From positions 1 to 42,403 of the forward strand of contig JANXSY010000267.1 in the NCBI GenBank assembly GCA_025356435.1: a stretch of DNA of 42,403 bases, read 5' to 3'. The notes beneath the pieces were generated by a model. It was not told the DNA's origin, did not search any database, and saw only the letters and a list, made by a program, of their open reading frames with translations. Of the stretch, positions 26,771-35,683 are shown piece by piece. Every line of letters starts with the position of its first letter. Position 1 is the first letter of the stretch. The DNA comes from Isosphaeraceae bacterium (GTDB taxonomy: Bacteria; Planctomycetota; Planctomycetia; Isosphaerales; Isosphaeraceae). Both the position numbers and the translations under genes were made by a program.

Positions 26771-27124
26771 ATGTGGGACCGACAGGAGATGCCCGTGCTG
26801 CTCGAGAGACAAGAATCCGACATGATCGCCGGGTTCGACCGCACGCCCGTTCCGATCCTCGACAGGCATCCCGGAGATGAGGAAGATTTCGACGAGGAAA
26901 TCGACGACGACGAGGCGGACGACGACCTCGACGACGACCTCGACGACGACGATGACGATGAAGAAGACCTCGAAGACGACCTCGAAGACGACCTTGACGA
27001 CGAAGATCTCGACGAGATCGACGAGATCGATATCGACGACGAGGACGATGAATTCGACGACGAAGAAGACCTCGACGACCTCGGCGACGACGAAGACGAG
27101 GAAGAAGACCTCGAGATCGAGTGA
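26771..27124 (+). CDS. Extremely acidic Asp/Glu-rich protein
   Basis: 117 aa from ATG 26771; an in-frame ATG at 26789 is an alternative. The first ~34 residues are ordinary (MWDRQEMPVLLERQESDMIA and FDRTPVPILDRHP). From there to the end, 64 of 83 residues are Asp or Glu, mostly Asp, with single Leu/Ile/Phe spaced about every four residues (DDLDDDLDDD; EDDLEDDLDDEDLDEIDEID). DNA is a GAC/GAA/CTC-rich low-complexity tract. No known catalytic domain. Such tails in other proteins bind cations, histones or basic proteins; here no function can be given. The strand and frame are supported by the stop at the tract end and by implausible Ser/Arg-rich products in the other frames. Confidence 0.7.
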   Translation: MWDRQEMPVLLERQESDMIAGFDRTPVPILDRHPGDEEDFDEEIDDDEADDDLDDDLDDDDDDEEDLEDDLEDDLDDEDLDEIDEIDIDDEDDEFDDEEDLDDLGDDEDEEEDLEIE

Positions 27125-27155
27125 CTCGTCGCGGCCTCGCAACTGAACCTCGCGA

Positions 27156-27182
27156 ACGGGGGCCGCGACCGCGTGCCCCCGT
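27156..27182. terminator. Possible terminator hairpin after the acidic gene
   Basis: 8-bp stem ACGGGGGC (27156-27163) / GCCCCCGT (27175-27182) with an 11-nt loop, 31 bp after the stop. There is no U-tract, so Rho-independent termination is uncertain. Confidence 0.35.
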
Positions 27183-27359
27183 CGTTATGATCCGCCATTC
27201 ATGCAAGACCGGCGTGCTGTCGAGAAAAAACCAGATAGGGTGGTTGGTTTTCGAGGGCAAATCCTCTATTCTGGAAGTGGAGTTAGTCCCGGTATCCGGT
27301 GCCCCCGGGTCACCTCGATTCGCCGCATTTGATTCGGCCGGGAAGGGAGCGTCTCAGTC

Positions 27360-27785
27360 ATGGCCGTGCCTCAACGACCCGACGATCCCTTCTCCGAAGG
27401 GTCCGCGCCGGAAATTTCGACACGCCGTCTCCGCGAACAAAACCAACTCGATTTCGAGCTGGAGTTTATGGCCGGCATCCTCGCGCGTGATCCGCTCAAT
27501 GCCGACGTTCTTAAGGTCCACGCCGACAACCTCGCCGCCAAGGGTATCCATACTCGCGCCCTCCAGGCCGACCTCCAACTGGTGAGACTCCGGGGCGAGC
27601 GACCAATCCCTTGGTACAACCTCGCTTGCAGCTACGCCCTCCTTGGCATGACCGACAAGGCGTTCTCGGCTCTCGAACGGGCCCTCCGGCTCGGATATTC
27701 CCACTTCCGCCGGCTTCGCCGAGATCCTGACCTCAAGTCGCTACGCGACGACCCCAGGTTCGCTCGGCTCCTCCGTCGCTATTAA
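27360..27785 (+). CDS. Tetratricopeptide-repeat (TPR) protein
   Basis: 141-aa cytoplasmic protein made of TPR-like helices: NADVLKVHADNLAAKGIHTR and PWYNLACSYALLGMTDKAFSALERALRLGY are two helix pairs. They are followed by the common TPR end segment RRDPDLKSLRDDPRFARLLRRY. The N-terminal 25 residues look disordered. GGGAAGGGAG lies upstream of ATG 27360. Probably a protein-protein interaction module; no partner is evident from the flanking genes. Confidence 0.82.
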   Translation: MAVPQRPDDPFSEGSAPEISTRRLREQNQLDFELEFMAGILARDPLNADVLKVHADNLAAKGIHTRALQADLQLVRLRGERPIPWYNLACSYALLGMTDKAFSALERALRLGYSHFRRLRRDPDLKSLRDDPRFARLLRRY

Positions 27786-27889
27786 TCGTTAGCCGATTCC
27801 AGCCCACTCGACCAGGACAGGCGGGCCTTCGACCGGCAATCGGTTGGAGCGTCGCTCGTTTCCTGCTCCGCGTTGAGAGATTCTAGCCT

Positions 27890-28726
27890 ATGCTCGTCCA
27901 CTCCTGGTCTGACGTTGACGAAGCCACCTGTGAAGTCCGGTCGCGATGGAAGGGCCGCCCGACGATCGGGATCGTGCTCGGCACCGGCCTCGGGGCGTTG
28001 GCCGAGGAGATCGTAGCTGAGGCGACGATCCCTTACTCCGACCTGCCCCATTTCCCCCACTCGACCGTTGAAACTCACAAGGGGCAACTCGTCTGCGGCC
28101 GGTTTGCGGGACACCAGGTTGTTGCGATGGAGGGGCGGTTCCACCTCTACGAAGGCTACACCTCGGCGCAGGTCACGTTCCCGATCCGGGTCATGAAGGA
28201 ACTGGGCTGCGATATCCTCGTCGTCTCGAACGCGGCGGGCGGGATGAATCCACTGCACGCCAAGGGGGATATCGTTGTCATCGACGACCACATCAACCTA
28301 ATGGGTGTCAACCCCCTTATCGGTCGCAACGATGATCGCCTCGGCCCCCGTTTCACCGACATGATCGAGCCCTATGATCGCGGGCTCCAGGATCTCGCGC
28401 TCCGGATCGCTCTCGAAGAGAACGTCGTCGCGCATCGCGGTGTCTATGTCGGAGTGACGGGGCCTAATCTCGAAACCCGCGCCGAATACCGCTTCCTCCG
28501 CGCCATCGGGGCCGATGTCGTCGGGATGTCGACCGTTCCCGAAGTCCTCGTCGCCGTCCATGCCGGGCTCCGCGTGCTCGGCTTCTCGATCGTCACGGAT
28601 CTCTGCCTCCCCGACGCGCTCGAACCCGTCAAGATCGATGAGATCCTCGCGGTCGCCCGCACCGCCGAGGGCAAGTTGCGGACGATCGTCCGGCGCGTCC
28701 TCGAAGAACTTTCCCGAGAAATTTGA
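27890..28726 (+). CDS. Purine nucleoside phosphorylase (PNP-I, trimeric type)
   Basis: 278-aa enzyme of purine salvage that phosphorolyses guanosine/inosine to base and ribose-1-phosphate. Phosphate-site motif GIVLGTGLGAL near residue 27, then the family blocks MEGRFHLYEGYTSAQVTFPI, LVVSNAAGGMN, GPNLETRAEYRFLRAIGADVVGMSTVPEV, with the conserved Glu and Met of the base/ribose site. Length fits the low-molecular-weight trimeric class (PunA/DeoD-2 type). Start at ATG 27890; the ribosome-binding site is weak (GAGAG 10 bp upstream). Confidence 0.93.
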   Translation: MLVHSWSDVDEATCEVRSRWKGRPTIGIVLGTGLGALAEEIVAEATIPYSDLPHFPHSTVETHKGQLVCGRFAGHQVVAMEGRFHLYEGYTSAQVTFPIRVMKELGCDILVVSNAAGGMNPLHAKGDIVVIDDHINLMGVNPLIGRNDDRLGPRFTDMIEPYDRGLQDLALRIALEENVVAHRGVYVGVTGPNLETRAEYRFLRAIGADVVGMSTVPEVLVAVHAGLRVLGFSIVTDLCLPDALEPVKIDEILAVARTAEGKLRTIVRRVLEELSREI

Positions 28727-28962
28727 CCAAAGCCAAACTCTGAATAGAACATAATTTCAAAGCTTTTAAGAGTTATGCGATCGATCGACGGTTGTCGATA
28801 CGTGCAATGCGATATGGGCGGATTCGGTGACTTGGGGTAGTGGATTTGAGCCTTGATGTCGTCCGAGCAGTTGATGTTGCATCCGAAGGTGCGAGTCAAT
28901 CGCATTATTTCTAGCCTTGTAAAGAAGCTGTAAGGGAAGATATCTGTCCTGTTGAGCTAAAT

Positions 28963-28968
28963 AAGGAG
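28963..28968 (+). promoter_or_regulatory. Strong ribosome-binding site that points to an ATC start
   Basis: AAGGAG, near-perfect Shine-Dalgarno. Six bases behind it, in frame with the hybrid kinase, is ATC (28975). The first standard start in that frame is TTG 29029, which has no ribosome-binding site. The frame is open from the stop at 28915. Confidence 0.55.
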
Positions 28969-28974
28969 AACGTC

Positions 28975-31368
28975 ATCAAATATCTTTGCGAGTCTGCCGC
29001 CAGCCGAGCCATTCATTCCCGCCGCCGGTTGATCGCAGAGACTGTCGTTGAGCGGCAATTTGCTTTACGCCCCGAGCTTCGGGACCGCTATGGTGATCTG
29101 GGCTGGGCGAAGTCCATTGAAGACACGGAGTATCATCTCGCTCACCTCTCAGGTGCCCTCCTGGCCTCCAGCCCAGCACTCTTCGCCGATTACATCAGTT
29201 GGGCCTGGGATGCGATAACTGTCGCCACTGTCCGGCCCGAGGCGGTGCGGGAAAATCTCGTTTGCCTGCGGGACACTCTCAGTGACCTTCTCCCTAAAAG
29301 CATGGCCAGAGCCGCCTCGAGCTATGTCGACTCGGCCCTGCGTCATCTCGCCGAAATCGCGCCGGAGGTGCCCAGCTTCCTCCCAACGCGAGGGCCGTTC
29401 GTCAAGGTTGCCGCCGAATGCCTGCGCCTGCTGCTGGCCTGCGATCGACACGCTGCGAGTCGCCTTATCCTCGATGTCGTGGACTCGGGCATGCCGATCC
29501 AAGATGTTTACCTCCAGGTCATCCAGCCCTGCCAGCGGGAACACGGCCGGCTCTGGCAGATAGGCTGGATCAGCGTCGCCCAGGGGCATTACTGCACGGC
29601 GGCGACTCAGCTCATCATGTCCCAACTTGCCCCCCGCCTCTTCGCGACGGAGCGAAATGGGCGTCGCGCGGTCATTACCTGCGTGGCGGGCGAGGCGCAC
29701 GACGTTGGTCCCCGAATGGTCGCCGACCTGCTCGAGTTGGGAGGATGGGACACGATCTATTTCGGCAGCAACGTGCCGATCCGGGGCGTCGTGCAGGCCC
29801 TCGCCGAACACCGGGCCGACTTGCTGGCCATCTCGGCGACCATGACATTGCATCTCTCGGATGTGATCGACTTGATCGTCGCGGTACGGGCGGAACCGGC
29901 CTGCGCCGAGGTCAAAATCCTGGTGGGCGGACGGCTCTTCGACATTGAGCCGGACCTCTGGCAGCGTGTCGGGGCCGATGGCCAGCCCGCCGTCGCGGAC
30001 GAGGTGTGCCGCCTCGCCAACCGCCTCGTGTCCGAACGAGGGGATGGGCCGGCGGGCGCGAATCTACCGATATTAAAAAGCCGTCGAACGGACGACACGC
30101 CGGCCTTGGCACCGCCGCTTATGGCTGGCGATCTCTACGACGAACTGGGGCGGTTGAACAGCGAGGTCGTCGCCCTGAACCGGGTGTTGACCCGCAAGGT
30201 CGCCGAGGTGGAACGGTTGCACGCGCAGGTCAGCCGCCAAGCCCAAGACCTGGTAGAGGCCGACCACCGTAAGGACGAGTTCCTTGCGTTGCTGGGGCAC
30301 GAACTCCGCAACTCGCTGGCCCCGCTGCGCAATGCCCTCGCCCTGCTCGAACTGGACCAACCCGCCCCGGAGACGGTCCGATGGACTTCGGATATTATGG
30401 GACGTCAGGTCAAGCAGATGGTCCGGCTCGTCGATGACCTTCTCGACGTGTCCCGGATCCTGCAAGGCAAGCTCGATCTCCGCAAAGAGCGGGTCGAACT
30501 CGCGGCCGTGGTTGCCAACGCCGTCGAGACGGTCCGCCCCGTCCTCGATGCCAAGAGTCACAAGTTGAACCTCTCGCTCCCCGACGGGCCGATGGTCCTC
30601 GACGCGGACCCGGTCCGCCTGGCCCAGACGCTGACGAACCTCCTGATCAACGCCGCCAAATACACCGACCCCGGCGGACGCATCGTCCTGACCGTTGTTC
30701 GGGAGGGGGCCGAGGCAGTCATCGTCGTCCGTGACAACGGCGTGGGGATCGCCCCGGATCAATTGCCATCCATCTTCGACCTCTACACTCAGGAGGCGAG
30801 ATCTCTGTCTCGCTCTCAAGGTGGTCTCGGGATCGGGCTAACCCTGGTGAAAAATCTGGTCGAGATGCACAGCGGGAGCGTCTCGGTCCGGAGCGAGGGG
30901 CTCGGCCGGGGAAGTGAGTTCGTCATCCGGCTCCCGGCCTCGGCGGTGACGGCGGTTGCCTTGCCGCCGCAAGATCGAACGGCTTCCAAGGCGAGATGGC
31001 CCCATCATCGTATCCTAGTGGTCGATGACTACGCGGACGCCGCCATTGCCCTGTCCAGGATGCTGACGAAGCTGTACGGCCAGGAAGTCCGGATTGCTCA
31101 CGACGGCCCCTCGGCGATCGTGTCGGCCCTGGCCTTCAAGCCCGAGCTGATGCTGCTCGACATCGGCCTCCCGGGCATGGACGGGTACGAGGTGGCCAGA
31201 CGGCTCAGAGAGCAACCGGGGACCGAGGGAACGCTTCTGGTCGCACTGACAGGCTGGGGGCAGGAAGAAGACAGGCGCAAATCCAGGGAGGCTGGATTCG
31301 ATCATCATCTCGTCAAACCCGTGGAGCCCGAGGCGATCCTCGAATTGCTCGCGAAGATCGGTAACTGA
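28975..31368 (+). CDS. Hybrid histidine kinase with cobalamin-binding sensor module and receiver domain
   Basis: 797 aa from a possible ATC start, or 779 aa from TTG 29029 (numbers below use TTG). Residues 1-115 are helical and unknown. Residues 120-200 resemble the B12-binding cap: HGRLWQIGWISVAQGHYCTA has Trp176 and His187 of the CarH W-x9-EH motif, but Gly186 replaces Glu. Residues 212-335 form a Rossmann B12-binding domain with E-A-H-D-V-G (His224 as the lower cobalt ligand) and LVGGRLF. A coiled coil (370-412) leads to HisKA (His424, LLGHELRNSLAPL), HATPase (NLLINAAKYTDPGG; DNGVGIAP; GGLGIGLTLV) and a receiver domain with Asp711, Thr741 and Lys763. No membrane segment, so a cytosolic sensor. 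It may sense B12, redox state or, as CarH, light; this is inference. Confidence 0.88.
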   Translation: MKYLCESAASRAIHSRRRLIAETVVERQFALRPELRDRYGDLGWAKSIEDTEYHLAHLSGALLASSPALFADYISWAWDAITVATVRPEAVRENLVCLRDTLSDLLPKSMARAASSYVDSALRHLAEIAPEVPSFLPTRGPFVKVAAECLRLLLACDRHAASRLILDVVDSGMPIQDVYLQVIQPCQREHGRLWQIGWISVAQGHYCTAATQLIMSQLAPRLFATERNGRRAVITCVAGEAHDVGPRMVADLLELGGWDTIYFGSNVPIRGVVQALAEHRADLLAISATMTLHLSDVIDLIVAVRAEPACAEVKILVGGRLFDIEPDLWQRVGADGQPAVADEVCRLANRLVSERGDGPAGANLPILKSRRTDDTPALAPPLMAGDLYDELGRLNSEVVALNRVLTRKVAEVERLHAQVSRQAQDLVEADHRKDEFLALLGHELRNSLAPLRNALALLELDQPAPETVRWTSDIMGRQVKQMVRLVDDLLDVSRILQGKLDLRKERVELAAVVANAVETVRPVLDAKSHKLNLSLPDGPMVLDADPVRLAQTLTNLLINAAKYTDPGGRIVLTVVREGAEAVIVVRDNGVGIAPDQLPSIFDLYTQEARSLSRSQGGLGIGLTLVKNLVEMHSGSVSVRSEGLGRGSEFVIRLPASAVTAVALPPQDRTASKARWPHHRILVVDDYADAAIALSRMLTKLYGQEVRIAHDGPSAIVSALAFKPELMLLDIGLPGMDGYEVARRLREQPGTEGTLLVALTGWGQEEDRRKSREAGFDHHLVKPVEPEAILELLAKIGN

Positions 31369-31516
31369 CTTCGAAGGTGAAAGGTCAAGAGGATGCGTCC
31401 CGGACCTTTCTATGGTCCTAGTCCTAGAACCGAGGACGCTGGTCAAAGCAGGTCGAATGGCGTATTCTACCGAGAATCGGCAAGTCGCAACGCTACGCTG
31501 AGAAGGATCTTGCAGA

Positions 31517-34369
31517 GTGGATAACGAACGATCAGGGGCCAAGGCCTACAAAGATACGCTCAACCTACCGATGACCGCCTTCGACATGAAGGCGAATCTC
31601 ACCGTCCGCGAGCCCAAGATGCAGGCTCGTTGGAAGGAGCATAACCTCTACGGCCAGATCCGTAAGGCTCGCGCAGGCCGAGAGCGCAAAGTTCTCCATG
31701 ACGGCCCGCCCTACGCCAACGGCGAGATCCACATGGGGCATCTGCTCAACAAAGTGCTTAAGGATTTCGTCGTCCGCTCGCTGACGATGCGCGGATACGA
31801 CAGCCCGTATGTGCCTGGCTGGGATTGCCACGGCTTGCCGATCGAGCACAAGGTCGTCAAAGACCTCGGCTCCAAGGCCGCGGCGCTCTCGCAGTCAGAA
31901 GTCCGCGAACTCTGCCAGGCCGAGGCCCTCAAGTGGGTCGGTATCCAGCGCGACCAGTTCCGTAGGCTTGGCGTCGACGGTGATTGGGAAAACCCCTATC
32001 TCACCCTCGACCCCCGCTACGAAGCCGGGATCATGGACGTGCTCGCCGACCTCGTCGAAGGCGGCTACGTCTTCCGCCAGCTCAAGCCGATCCACTGGGA
32101 TATGCACGACCGCACGGCGCTTGCCGAGGCCGAGCTTGAGTACCAGGACGTGACCTCGCCTACGGTTTACGTTAATTTTCCGCTGACTTCAGGCGTCCCA
32201 GCGAGCCTGAACGCTGAATCGGAGCGTCCAGTCTGGCATGCGATGATCTGGACGACGACTCCCTGGACGCTCCCGGCCAACGTCGCTATCGCCGCCCATC
32301 CCGACCTCAATTACGCCGGTATTCGCTACACTGACCCTGAGACCGGTCAGGTCGTCCATACCATCCTCGCCGCAGACCTCGTGGCGAAAGTTACGGCGCT
32401 CAAGGGCCTGGCCGAAGTCGAAGAGATCGCGCGGTTCAAGGGACGCGAACTCGACGGCGCGAGATATCAGCACGTCTTCTTGCCGCGTGAAGGACTCTTT
32501 GTCCTGGCCGACTATGTGAGCGCCGAGGACGGCACCGGCCTCGTCCACACGGCACCCGGCCACGGCACAGAAGACTATCAGACGGGCCAGAAATACGGCC
32601 TGCCGACTCTCAGCCCGGTCGACGCCGCGGGCCGATTTACCGATGAGGTCCCCGAGCGGCTCGTCGGCAAGAACGTCTTCACGGCGAATCCCGAAGTCGT
32701 CCTCATGCTCAAGGAATCGGGCTCACTCTTTCACGAGTTGCCGATCCGCCACAGCTATCCTCACGGCTGGCGGAGCAAGAAGCCGGTCATCTTCCGCGCG
32801 ACCTACCAATGGTTTATCGGAGTCGACCGCAACGATCTCCGCCAGAAGACCCTCGAAGCCATCGCGGGCGTAAACTGGCTCCCCGGCTGGGGCAAGTCGC
32901 GAATCGACGCGATGGTCAGTGGCCGTCCGGACTGGTGCATCAGCCGCCAGCGTGCCTGGGGCGTGCCGATCCCCGTGCTCTTCTGCGAGAAGACGGGCTA
33001 TCATCACCTCACGGGCGAATCGGTCCGGTTCTACCGTGACCTCTTCCGCAAGGAAGGCACCAACGCCTGGTTCCGCAAGCCGCTCGCCGAGCTGATCCCG
33101 CCCGACCTCGACACAACGAAATATCCCGTCGAAACCCTCAGCAAGGGGACTGACATCCTCGACGTCTGGTTCGAGTCGGGGTCAAGCCATCGCTCGGTTC
33201 TCCGCGAGCCGAGTTACGACGTCGGCCCTTTTCCGGCCTTCCTGTATCTCGAAGGCTCGGACCAGCACCGGGGATGGTTTCAGTCGTCGATCCTCACGAG
33301 CGTCGGCACGACGGGCAAAGCCCCGTTTGAAAACGTGCTCACCCACGGATTTATCGTCGACGAACAGGGCCGCAAGATGGCTAAGTCGGGCGGTAACGCC
33401 GTCTCTGCCGTCAAGGCAACCGAGCAATACGGTGCCGACGTCCTCCGTCTCTACGTCGCCAGCCTCGACTACGCTGACGACCTCAGGATGTCGGAGCGCG
33501 GGATCAAGGAGACCTCCGAAGCCTACCGGAAGATTCGCAACACCTTTCGTTACCTCCTCGGCAACCTCGAAGACTACAAGACCTTCGACCCGACGACAGT
33601 CGATCTCTCGACGTTGTATCCCGAAGATCGTTGGGCACTTGGCCAGCTCAATAAAGTCATCCAAGATGTTACCAAGGCGTTCGATCGTTTCGAATTCTAC
33701 AAGGCTTATCAACGGATCTATCAGTTCTGCTCGGTCACGCTCTCAAGCTTCTATCTCGATGTCTTGAAAGATCGACTCTATGCCGAATTGCCGAATGGTC
33801 CCGAGCGACGTGCGGCCCAGTTCGTCCTCGCGAAGCTGCACGTCGACCTCGTCCGCATGCTTGCGCCGCTGATGCCTCACACGGCCGAAGAAATCTGGGA
33901 CGTTCTTCCCGATGAACCTGGTAAGGTGGCGAGCGTTCACCTGGCCGACTGGCCAATCGCTGACGATCGCTGGGACGACTCTGAGAATGACACCCTCATA
34001 GACGCCATACTTCAGCTCCGAGACGTGGTTTTCGTTGGGGTTGAGGGCTATCGAAAGGCCAAGATCATTGGGAGTAACCAGGAGGCGACCGCGACGGCTC
34101 TCCTCCCGAGCGTAACCTTCAAACGATTGGAAAAAAAACGGGAGTTGACCACAAGATTATGCATCGTTGCGGAATTGGTTTTAGAAGAAGCGCCGAATGA
34201 TTCGTTGTCGGGGGCAGAAACCGAACCGATCGTGGTTGCGGGCGGAAAGTCGACACACCCCAAGTGCGAGCGATGCTGGAACTACCGTGAATCGGTCGGT
34301 CAGGACTTCGAACACCCAACACTCTGCGAACGCTGCTCGCGAGTCATCCGTGAGTTGAACCAAGACTGA
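31517..34369 (+). CDS. ileS: Isoleucyl-tRNA synthetase
   Basis: 950-aa class I aminoacyl-tRNA synthetase that charges tRNA-Ile. The HIGH motif is H-M-G-H at residues 72-75 (PPYANGEIHMGHLLNKVLKD) and the KMSKS motif is KMAKS near residue 620 (GRKMAKSGGNAVSAV). The editing domain (TTPWTLPANVAIAAHPDL; GTGLVHTAPGHGTEDY) and the C-terminal zinc-binding pairs CERCWNY and CERCSRV (about 917-938) are intact. The length is normal for the bacterial type. Start GTG 31517, with AGAAGGA about 10 bp upstream. The last ~300 bp are less GC-rich than the rest of the gene. Confidence 0.97.
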   Translation: MDNERSGAKAYKDTLNLPMTAFDMKANLTVREPKMQARWKEHNLYGQIRKARAGRERKVLHDGPPYANGEIHMGHLLNKVLKDFVVRSLTMRGYDSPYVPGWDCHGLPIEHKVVKDLGSKAAALSQSEVRELCQAEALKWVGIQRDQFRRLGVDGDWENPYLTLDPRYEAGIMDVLADLVEGGYVFRQLKPIHWDMHDRTALAEAELEYQDVTSPTVYVNFPLTSGVPASLNAESERPVWHAMIWTTTPWTLPANVAIAAHPDLNYAGIRYTDPETGQVVHTILAADLVAKVTALKGLAEVEEIARFKGRELDGARYQHVFLPREGLFVLADYVSAEDGTGLVHTAPGHGTEDYQTGQKYGLPTLSPVDAAGRFTDEVPERLVGKNVFTANPEVVLMLKESGSLFHELPIRHSYPHGWRSKKPVIFRATYQWFIGVDRNDLRQKTLEAIAGVNWLPGWGKSRIDAMVSGRPDWCISRQRAWGVPIPVLFCEKTGYHHLTGESVRFYRDLFRKEGTNAWFRKPLAELIPPDLDTTKYPVETLSKGTDILDVWFESGSSHRSVLREPSYDVGPFPAFLYLEGSDQHRGWFQSSILTSVGTTGKAPFENVLTHGFIVDEQGRKMAKSGGNAVSAVKATEQYGADVLRLYVASLDYADDLRMSERGIKETSEAYRKIRNTFRYLLGNLEDYKTFDPTTVDLSTLYPEDRWALGQLNKVIQDVTKAFDRFEFYKAYQRIYQFCSVTLSSFYLDVLKDRLYAELPNGPERRAAQFVLAKLHVDLVRMLAPLMPHTAEEIWDVLPDEPGKVASVHLADWPIADDRWDDSENDTLIDAILQLRDVVFVGVEGYRKAKIIGSNQEATATALLPSVTFKRLEKKRELTTRLCIVAELVLEEAPNDSLSGAETEPIVVAGGKSTHPKCERCWNYRESVGQDFEHPTLCERCSRVIRELNQD

Positions 34370-34901
34370 GTTCGAAGACTCCCAGCCTCGAGGAAGCAGA
34401 CGTCTAGAGGTTATACTCGTGAGTTCGTTAACGGCAGGGTCGTCTACACGAGCTCCCTCCGTCCGATTCATTGCTGGGTTTGTAACCTTATCGCTTATTT
34501 ATTGACCAATTTCTTCATGAAAAATGACATCGGCCAGCCTTACAGTTCCGATCCGGGGATTATCAGCGGACAAGGCCCGGATGCGATCTCTACGGGGCCG
34601 CTTTCTTCTGTTACAGTGACGAACGTATTCCGAAAGCAACGTCCAAGATAGAATGCTTCAGTGTCGCGCCCGGCTTCGTTTTCGAGGTAATGTTGCACAG
34701 CGAGCGCTGGGTCGACATGTGTCGCAAAGTCGGAGCATACCAGTGTGCCGGGGTTCGAGGCGCTAGCCTAAGTCTAAAATTATTTATCTGTGTCGGGACG
34801 ATGACTCGCCTCAATTATTAGACCTCGACGACATCTGGGAAGCCCCCGAGATCCTGCCGGGTTTCCGCGTCCCTGTCCGCCAGTTTTTCGAGTAACCCCC
34901 A
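34370..34901. other. Non-coding region between ileS and purN
   Basis: About 530 bp, lower in GC than its surroundings (especially 34480-34560 and 34760-34820). Frames in it are short and show no recognisable protein, tRNA or repeat. It is the place to expect the purN promoter, but no consensus pair stands out. Confidence 0.5.
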
Positions 34902-35543
34902 ATGTCCGACCGCGTCCGCCCGCTCAGCCTCGCCGTTTGTGTTTCCGGCGGGGGCACGACCCTGCAGAACCTGATCGACCGGATCGCCGCCGGCCGGCTC
35001 CGCGCTGAGATCGTACAGGTGATCGCCAGCCGGCCAGGAATCGGCGCGATTGCTCGGGCCGAGGCGGCGGGGGTGCCGGTCAAGGTCGTCGAAAGGTCGG
35101 GCCGGTCGATCGAAGAATTCGGCGCTGCGGTCTTCGAACCAATCCGCGAACGGATGGCCGAACTCGTCGTGCTCGCCGGGTTCCTCTCGCTGGTCGATAT
35201 CCCCGACGACTACCACGGTCGAGTCTTTAACATCCACCCATCACTGATTCCGGCCTTCTGCGGCAAGGGATATCACGGCGAAGCCGTCCACCAGGCGGTC
35301 ATCGACTATGGGGTCAAGGTGACGGGCTGCACGGTCCATTTCGCCGACGCCACCTATGACACTGGCCCGATCGTCCTCCAGCGCACCGTCCCGGTCCTCG
35401 ACGACGACGACGCCCCCACCCTCGCCGCGCGCGTTTTCGAGGCCGAATGCGAGGCCCTTGCCGAAGCCGTCTCCCTCTATGCCGAAGGACGACTCGACGT
35501 CTGCGGGCGACATGTCCGCATCCATCTACCCCATTCCTGTTGA
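34902..35543 (+). CDS. purN: Phosphoribosylglycinamide formyltransferase
   Basis: 213-aa enzyme of de novo purine synthesis, transferring a formyl group from 10-formyl-THF to GAR. Phosphate-binding start SLAVCVSGGGTTLQNLIDRI; catalytic triad Asn110, His112 (FNIHPSLIPAFCGKGYHG) and Asp153 (YDTGPIVLQR). VTGCTVHF and the general length match the family. ATG 34902 gives the normal N-terminus. No other pur gene is adjacent. Confidence 0.95.
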   Translation: MSDRVRPLSLAVCVSGGGTTLQNLIDRIAAGRLRAEIVQVIASRPGIGAIARAEAAGVPVKVVERSGRSIEEFGAAVFEPIRERMAELVVLAGFLSLVDIPDDYHGRVFNIHPSLIPAFCGKGYHGEAVHQAVIDYGVKVTGCTVHFADATYDTGPIVLQRTVPVLDDDDAPTLAARVFEAECEALAEAVSLYAEGRLDVCGRHVRIHLPHSC

Positions 35544-35683
35544 GTACTCTCGCGGATAACTCGGGATGGCCGGTTGAGGAAACGCGATGATGTTGTGGGG
35601 TTCTTTGGCAAGACGACAGGAATGATGACAGCAGTGCCGCATGATAGGTGACCTGTGGCACTCGATCGGCCACTGGTCTCAAC

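Noticed and set aside
26255..27142. Minus-strand frame of Val/Phe/Glu-rich repeats opposite the acidic gene
   Set aside because: It is the reverse reading of the GAC/GAA tract and extends antisense into the Gfo/Idh gene; the plus-strand acidic frame has a better start and end.
34700..34780. tRNA gene suggested by GGGGTTCGAGGC
   Set aside because: No acceptor, D or anticodon stem could be folded around it.
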